From: Zeus faber
Taxonomy: Eukaryota; Chordata; Actinopteri; Zeiformes; Zeidae
Direction of reading: 5' to 3'
Assembly: GCA_960531495.1 (NCBI GenBank)
Contig: OY482849.1
Coordinates: forward strand, 37,388,290 to 37,452,289
DNA length: 64,000 bases
Both the position numbers and the translations under genes were made by a program. The notes beneath the pieces are model-generated. The model was not told where the DNA came from and searched no databases. It was given only the letters and a program-made list of their open reading frames with translations. Below are positions 59,573 to 64,000 of the stretch, one piece after another (the stretch's first letter is position 1; each line of letters opens with the position of its first letter).

Positions 59573-62500
59573 TTAGGATCTTGCATTGCGCCGGCTCGCT
59601 AACGCCTCCAGCAGCTCATGGCAGAGACACTGGCAGAAGCCGTAGAGGACGCAGAGCAGCAGAGTGGATGGAACCAGGCTGACCAGCACCACGCCCGGCC
59701 ACAGCTGGCCGATCATCAGCAGGTAGATCCCCAGGGGCAGGGAGCTGAAGTACACCTGCAGCACAAACAAAAGCTAGGACATCAGTACAAAATACATATA
59801 TTGTACATATATTATGATGGAAAATTTCCAAGCCACTGATGCATACATTTTTAGACATACAAAACGGGTACTCATTGTCTACCCCAGATACTCCTTATCT
59901 AGTCAGGGTACACATTATCCACCCCAGATACTCATTATCTACCCCAGGTATTCATTGTCTACCCCAGACACACTTTATCTACTCCAGGTTCTCACTATCT
60001 ACCCCAGGTATTCTTTATCTACCCCAGGTATTCTTTATCTACCCCAGGTATTCATTATCTACCCCAGGTACTCATCATCTACTCCAGGTACTCATCTGCC
60101 CCAGATGCTCCTTATCTACTCCAGATTCTCCCTATCTACTCCAGGTACTCATTTTATACCACAGATACTCATTATCTACTCCAGATACTCCTTATCTACT
60201 CCAGATATTCCTGATCTACTCCAAGTACTCATTGTCTACCCCAGACACTCTTTATCTACTCCAGGTACTCACTATCTACCAGTGATACTCTTTGTCTAAT
60301 CCAGATACTCCTTATCTACTTCAGGTACTCCTCATCAACTCCAGGTACTCATTATCTACCCACGATACTCCAAAAATACTCCAGATATTCCTTATCTACT
60401 CCAGGTACGCATTACCTACTCCAGGTACTCATTAACTGCTCCAGGTACTCATTGTCTACTCCAGATACTCATTATCTACTCCAGGTACTCATTATCTACT
60501 CCAGGTACTTCTCATCTACCCCAGATAATCCTACTATACTCCAGATACTCCCTATCTACTCCAGGTACTCATCATCTACTCCAGGTACTTCTCATCTAAC
60601 CCAGATACTCCTAATATACTCCAAATACCCCCTATCTACTCCAGGTACCCATTATCTACTGCAGATAATCATTATCCACCCCAGATACTCATTAGGTACT
60701 CCAGATAATCATTATCTACTCCAGATATCCTTCTCTACCCCAGATACTCATTATCTACCCCAGATACTCATTTTCAACTCCAGATATACTATCTACCCCA
60801 GATACTCATTATCTACCCCAGATACTGCTAGTATACTCCAGGTACTCATTATCTACTCCAGATATTCCTTATCTACTCCAGGTACTCATTATCTACTCCA
60901 GGTACTCGTATCTACTCCAGGTACTCGTATCTACCCCAGATACTCGTATCTACCCCAGATACTCGTATCTACCCCAGATACTCGTATCTACCCCAGATAC
61001 TCATCATCTACCCCAGGTACTCACTATCTACCCCAGTTATTCATCATCTACTCCAGATATTCATTATCTACTCCAGATATCCTTCTCTACCCCAGATACT
61101 CATTATCTACCCCAGATACTCATTATCTACCCCAGATACTCGTTATCCACCCCAGATACTCATTATCTACTCCAGACACTCTTTATCTACTCCAGACACT
61201 CATTGTCTCCCCCAGATACTCATTATCTACTCCAGACACTCATTATCTACTCCAAACACTCATTGTTACCCCCAGATACTCGTTATCGACTCCAGATACT
61301 CGTTATCTACTCCAGATACTCGTTATCTACTCCAGATACTCATTGTCTCCCCCAGATACTCATTATCTACTCCAGATACTTGTTATCAACTCCAGATACT
61401 CATTATCTAGTCCAGATACTGGAGCTTCTCTGTCCCCCTGTCACCAAACAACAGTCTCGCTGTAGAAAACACCTGCATGTCTGCTCTACTTCTAGATATC
61501 TGGCACGAGCACCAAAGGGTGATGAACTGTCAACGAGGCTCTGTGTTTCAGGTCTATTCAGGGACCACGCCCGCTCTGGAACTTCTCTTCAGTGGAAATA
61601 AACTAAATCCATTTCAGAGCCTCTTGTTTCACGTTCTGTTTCGATTTGTTTTTCTGCAGCATCGTTGCTAACAAGCTATGTTCTAACAACATCAACCAAC
61701 TAGGCAGAGAGCCCCCAGCAGGCAGCGCGGGAAGCTGCGTGACGTCCAGGACCGGCACTTCTGGGCGGGGATGTGGCAGGGCAGCGACTCCACGCTGGGT
61801 GGGGCGTAGAGCCGCACCATGTTGAGCATCAGGGAGTCGGATGATGGAGATTCTCCAGGAAGCTCCATGATGGTGATGACCAGGCAGTCTGACGAGCTGT
61901 GGGAGGCCACGCCACTCTCTGAGGTGCCACCCCCTGCATGGAAATTACCAAACAAGCTCCATCAGCAGTGGCTCCATGTACGGTCATTAATGTTCTCCAT
62001 GTACCCAGCCCAAACTCTGTAGCAAGGACATCCCACCTCACCCCAACCCTGAAGTGAGGACAATCTACCCCACCTACAGGGTTCGCCCTGTGGTGAGGAC
62101 AGCCTACCCCACCCTAACCCTGTAGTGAGGACAACCTACCCCACCCGAACCCTGTAGTGAGGACATCCTACCCCACCCGAACCCTGTAGTGAGGATGTCC
62201 CACCCAACCCAAACCCTGTAGCGAGGACGACCCCATCCGACCCCATCTGAACCCTGTCATAAGGAAGTCCTACCCCACCCAAATCCTAGAGGGAGGAGGT
62301 CCCACCCCACCGTCCTACCCCACCCAAACCCAGTAGCAAAGGAGGTCTGACAGTTGGTGTTGGGTTTACCTGTCAGACTGTTGGGGCTCAACAGCACCTC
62401 GGCACCACTGCCTCCACCCCCTCCGCGGCGGACTCTGTCCTGGCAGGAGAGAACAGCCAGGATGTGCCTGTCGTCCTCCATCAGCCACACCTGCACAGCA

Positions 62501-62663
62501 GAGAGAGAAACAGTTTACACCGACAGTGAACCGGCTTCACCTGCAGGAAACTTGCTTCACCCAAAGCAAAGTAGCTTCACCGTTGGGTCACTCACCTCCT
62601 CGTCAGGGACGTGGGTCTCGTGGCGGCAGAAGGGACAGCTGATGGTTGTAGGCAAGGACTCCC
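59573..62663 (-). CDS. RNF182-like membrane RING E3 ubiquitin ligase, C-terminal 201 aa (gene continues to the right)
   Basis: RNF182 is a RING-type E3 with two C-terminal membrane segments. Four minus-strand exons join in phase: 62663-62596, 62490-62370, 61933-61701 and 59755-59573 (TAA). The first gives the RING end [16 protein letters not shown] (human VCPFCRFETCLPDDE). Then come [22 protein letters not shown] (human TELLLTPKRL), [13 protein letters not shown] ([12 protein letters not shown]), and the membrane pair [20 protein letters not shown] and [20 protein letters not shown], ending [20 protein letters not shown]. The N-terminal RING half is not found before 64000. Human RNF182 coding sequence is, as I recall, in one exon; here it is split by at least three introns plus one upstream, so this may be a paralogue rather than rnf182 itself. 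Confidence 0.85.
59868..61425. repeat. 21-bp minisatellite TACTCATTATCTACTCCAGA
   Basis: About 74 units of 18-21 bp sharing TATCTACCCCAGATACTCAT in the last intron of the RNF182-like gene. The period of three keeps a frame of over 300 codons open, with no other coding sign. Confidence 0.98.
62045..62340. repeat. About 30-bp minisatellite CCCTGTAGTGAGGACAACCT
   Basis: Nine diverged units sharing AACCCTGTAGTGAGGA and CCTACCCCACCC in an intron of the RNF182-like gene, ending about 30 bp before exon 62490-62370. Confidence 0.9.
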
Positions 62664-62859
62664 CTGGAAAGCAGCCAATCAGAGCACAGTTGGAGCAGTT
62701 AGGTGGTTACCATAGTTACAGTATTGTGTCGTCTCTGTTGGTTCTGGATCCCCATGGAAACACAACAGTATGTTCTCTGTCCCCACTAGAAGACATCTTG
62801 ATTGACTATCAGATTTCCACTTCAGATTAATGTTTAATGATTAATTAACAACATGTTCA

Positions 62860-63990
62860 TTACACACTACTTGGTGCACGACATAACACACTCACTACAT
62901 AGTACACTACATAACACACTACATGGTAAACTACATAGTCTACTACATAACACACTACATAGTACAAAACATAACACACTACATAACACATCTTACCATG
63001 TTTTAGTCAGTAAACAACTAATCATCATTACTACTCCAATAGGGGAGAATCAACACAGGTGAAACAAATAAACATAGAACCAAACAACATGTACATGGAA
63101 AAACATAACCATAGAAACAAACATGTACACTTAAAAACAAACATAGAAACAAACACAGACATACATACATAACACACTCTGGCTACACTACATAACACGA
63201 CACAACACGACATAACACACTACAGAGTATACTACATAACACACATCATAGTACACTACATAAAACACTACATGGTACACTACATAACACAGTACGTGCT
63301 ACACTACATAACACACTGCATAACACACTACATAGTACATGACACAACATAACACAAGACATAACACACTACATAGTACACTACATAAAACACTACATAG
63401 TACACTACATATCACACTACATAACACACTATATAGTACACTATAAACACATTACATAGTACACGACATAACATGCTATATAGTACACTACATAACACAC
63501 TACATTGTACTATACATAACACACAACATTGTACACTCCGTAACACACTCAATGGTACACTACATAAACTATGTAGTACACTACATAACATAGAAACACA
63601 TAGTACACGACATAACACGGTATATAGTACACTACATAACACACTACATTGTACTCTACATAACACACAACATAGTACACTACATAACACACTCAATGGT
63701 ACACTACATAAACTGTGTAGTACACTACATAAAACTATGTAGTACACTACATAACACACTACATAGTACACTACATAACACACTATATAGTACACTACAT
63801 TACACACAACATAGTACACAACATAACACGCCGCATGGTACATTACATAACACACTACTTACTACTAGGGGAGAATCAACACAGATAAAACAAATAAACA
63901 TTGAACCAAACAACAACATGTACATGGAAAAACAAACATAGAATCAAAAAAAATGTCAATGGAAAAAACAAACATAGAAACATGTACATG
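62860..63990. repeat. ACACTACATAGTACACTACA minisatellite with embedded longer duplication
   Basis: Units of 11-22 bp sharing CACTACATAACACACTACAT. A longer non-repeat block (GGGGAGAATCAACACAG to AACATGTACATGG) occurs at 63042-63100 and again near 63868-63930, about 830 bp on, so the array and block were duplicated together. It fills the RNF182-like intron up to the window edge. Confidence 0.95.
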
Positions 63991-64000
63991 GAAAAACAAA

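Noticed and set aside
59814-61465. A 337-codon repeat frame on the plus strand
   Set aside because: Lies in an intron of the minus-strand RNF182-like gene and follows from the 21-bp repeat period.

Overview
The window is nuclear DNA of a ray-finned (teleost-type) fish. Genes are split by many GT-AG introns, and repeats are of fish type: Rex1/Babar LINEs, Tc1-like and hAT transposons, tRNA-derived SINEs and a DIRS fossil. Roughly two fifths of the window is minisatellite, with nearly every long intron carrying its own private repeat unit.

Layout. 117-8693 (+): the last seven coding exons of pcif1 (cap-adjacent m6Am methyltransferase), with LINEs and a SINE in one intron. 9.6-10.1 kb: pcif1 polyadenylation signals and, about 120 bp on, a promoter-like block. 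10.1-19.0 kb: a 9-kb array of a 26-bp unit. 19041-38170 (+): all 13 coding exons of dnttip1 (300 aa, MiDAC histone deacetylase subunit), whose introns hold five more minisatellites, a polypyrimidine tract and nested transposons. 39013-40937 (-): complete polr2j (117 aa, Pol II subunit RPB11). 41880-45985 (+): complete ube2c (173 aa, APC/C E2), head-to-head with polr2j. 46-52.2 kb: gene-poor, with Tc1, SINE and DIRS remains. 52548-53658 (-): complete 241-aa member of the R9AP/R7BP RGS-anchor family. 53.7-59.5 kb: minisatellites and a hAT relic. 59573-62663 (-): the last four coding exons of an RNF182-like RING E3; its first part lies beyond the window. 62.8-64 kb: another minisatellite.

All exon models were built by hand from splice sites, reading phase and remembered human proteins; phases close exactly in all six genes. 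pcif1, dnttip1 and ube2c are neighbours on human 20q13, so the block looks like conserved synteny, with polr2j (elsewhere in human) set between dnttip1 and ube2c. The genes share no pathway, but several are housekeeping or cell-cycle genes.

The most unusual feature is how tandem repeats meet splice sites. The dnttip1 start exon takes its 3' splice site from the last unit of the 9-kb array. The ube2c exon 4 donor has been tandemly copied seven times at 52-bp spacing. Two acceptors sit directly on (TG)n tracts. One dnttip1 intron is almost wholly a 16-bp minisatellite, and another is a 1.4-kb CT tract without stop codons in one frame. I found no CRISPR array, rRNA, true tRNA gene or prokaryote-type system.
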